A stretch of DNA of 5,563 nucleotides from Rickettsia endosymbiont of Ixodes persulcatus (GTDB lineage: Bacteria; Pseudomonadota; Alphaproteobacteria; Rickettsiales; Rickettsiaceae). The notes beneath the pieces are model-generated. The model saw only the letters and a list, made by a program, of their open reading frames with translations. It made no database searches and was not told the origin of the DNA. The DNA is taken from assembly GCA_027293795.1 (NCBI GenBank), contig JAPYLE010000090.1, positions 1 to 5,563 of the forward strand, read 5' to 3'. Position numbers and translations under genes: made by a program. Shown here piece after piece: positions 5,417 to 5,563 of this stretch (position 1 is its first letter; every line of letters begins with the position of its first letter).

Positions 5417-5563
5417 TTTCTTCCTCCGTTTGATCAAGATTTGTATTAGTAATTTTTGATGATCTTTCACGTATTATTTTCTCAATTTCGTTGGAAATTT
5501 GTGGATGTTCTTTTAAATATTGTTTGACGTTTTCACGCCCTTGACCGATTCGTACGTTATTAT
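5409..5563 (-). CDS. recA: RecA recombinase, C-terminal 50 residues (5' part outside window)
   Basis: RecA forms filaments on single-stranded DNA and drives homologous recombination and the SOS response. The window holds only its end, starting at NNVRIGQGRENVKQYLKEHP. IGQGRENVK is a hallmark of the RecA C-terminal domain, and the following EIEKIIRERSSK helix and acidic tail LDQTEEEND also match, the tail being the part that moderates DNA binding. The frame is open from the window edge to a TGA at 5411-5409. The last codons carry the fabG ribosome binding site, and the stop lies inside the first codons of fabG. The core ATPase cannot be judged here. Confidence 0.95.
   Translation of the reverse strand, partial: NNVRIGQGRENVKQYLKEHPQISNEIEKIIRERSSKITNTNLDQTEEEND
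5421..5427 (-). promoter_or_regulatory. Strong ribosome binding site of fabG, inside the end of recA
   Basis: GGAGGAA on the minus strand, with 6 nt between GGAGG and the ATG at 5416, is the best Shine-Dalgarno in the window. It is made of the codons for the Glu run of the RecA tail (ACG GAG GAA GAA), so one stretch serves both the RecA protein and fabG initiation. Confidence 0.8.

Noticed and set aside
5417..5470. N-terminal extension of FabG from an ATG at 5470
   Set aside because: The extra 18 residues lie in recA read in another frame, FabG proteins begin near MIDLTGK, and the strong ribosome binding site serves 5416.

Overview
The window looks like a stretch of a Rickettsia chromosome. 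The evidence is strong AT richness, the minus-strand order recA - fabG - acpP - fabF, protein sequences that I recognise (from memory, not a search) as rickettsial, and a roughly 100-bp inverted-repeat element of the Rickettsia palindromic element (RPE) type. An IS200/IS605 transposase end and a heavily decayed ABC-F gene add to the picture of a reduced genome with mobile DNA. The species cannot be fixed from the sequence.

Layout from left to right. (1) 1-180, plus strand: the C-terminal end of an IS200/IS605-type TnpA, followed by a hairpin (184-204) that is probably part of the element's right end. (2) 273-300: a perfect 28-nt palindrome just beyond the last minus-strand gene, probably its terminator. 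(3) 308-544 and 563-1630, minus strand: two adjacent genes for charged coiled-coil proteins of unknown function (78 and 355 aa). The small one ends in a CaaX-like tetrapeptide. (4) 1712-2832, minus strand: a dead uup gene (ABC-F ATPase) with three small frameshifts and one internal deletion of roughly 200 codons. (5) 2840-2942: the RPE-like element, ending 7 bp before the old uup start codon. (6) 2951-5563, minus strand: fabF, acpP, fabG and the last 50 codons of recA.

The functional core is type II fatty acid synthesis. AcpP carries the growing acyl chain, FabF extends it and FabG reduces the 3-ketoacyl product. fabG starts inside the end of recA (8-nt overlap, with a strong ribosome binding site inside recA codons), so its translation is probably coupled to recA. 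A good intrinsic terminator follows fabG, and a candidate promoter begins in its T-run. acpP-fabF therefore probably forms its own transcription unit. A 27-bp dyad lies over the predicted acpP transcription start.

The most interesting uncharacterised part is the coiled-coil gene pair, which could encode secreted or host-directed proteins; that is inference only. I found no sign of a CRISPR array, toxin-antitoxin pair, defence system, tRNA or rRNA.
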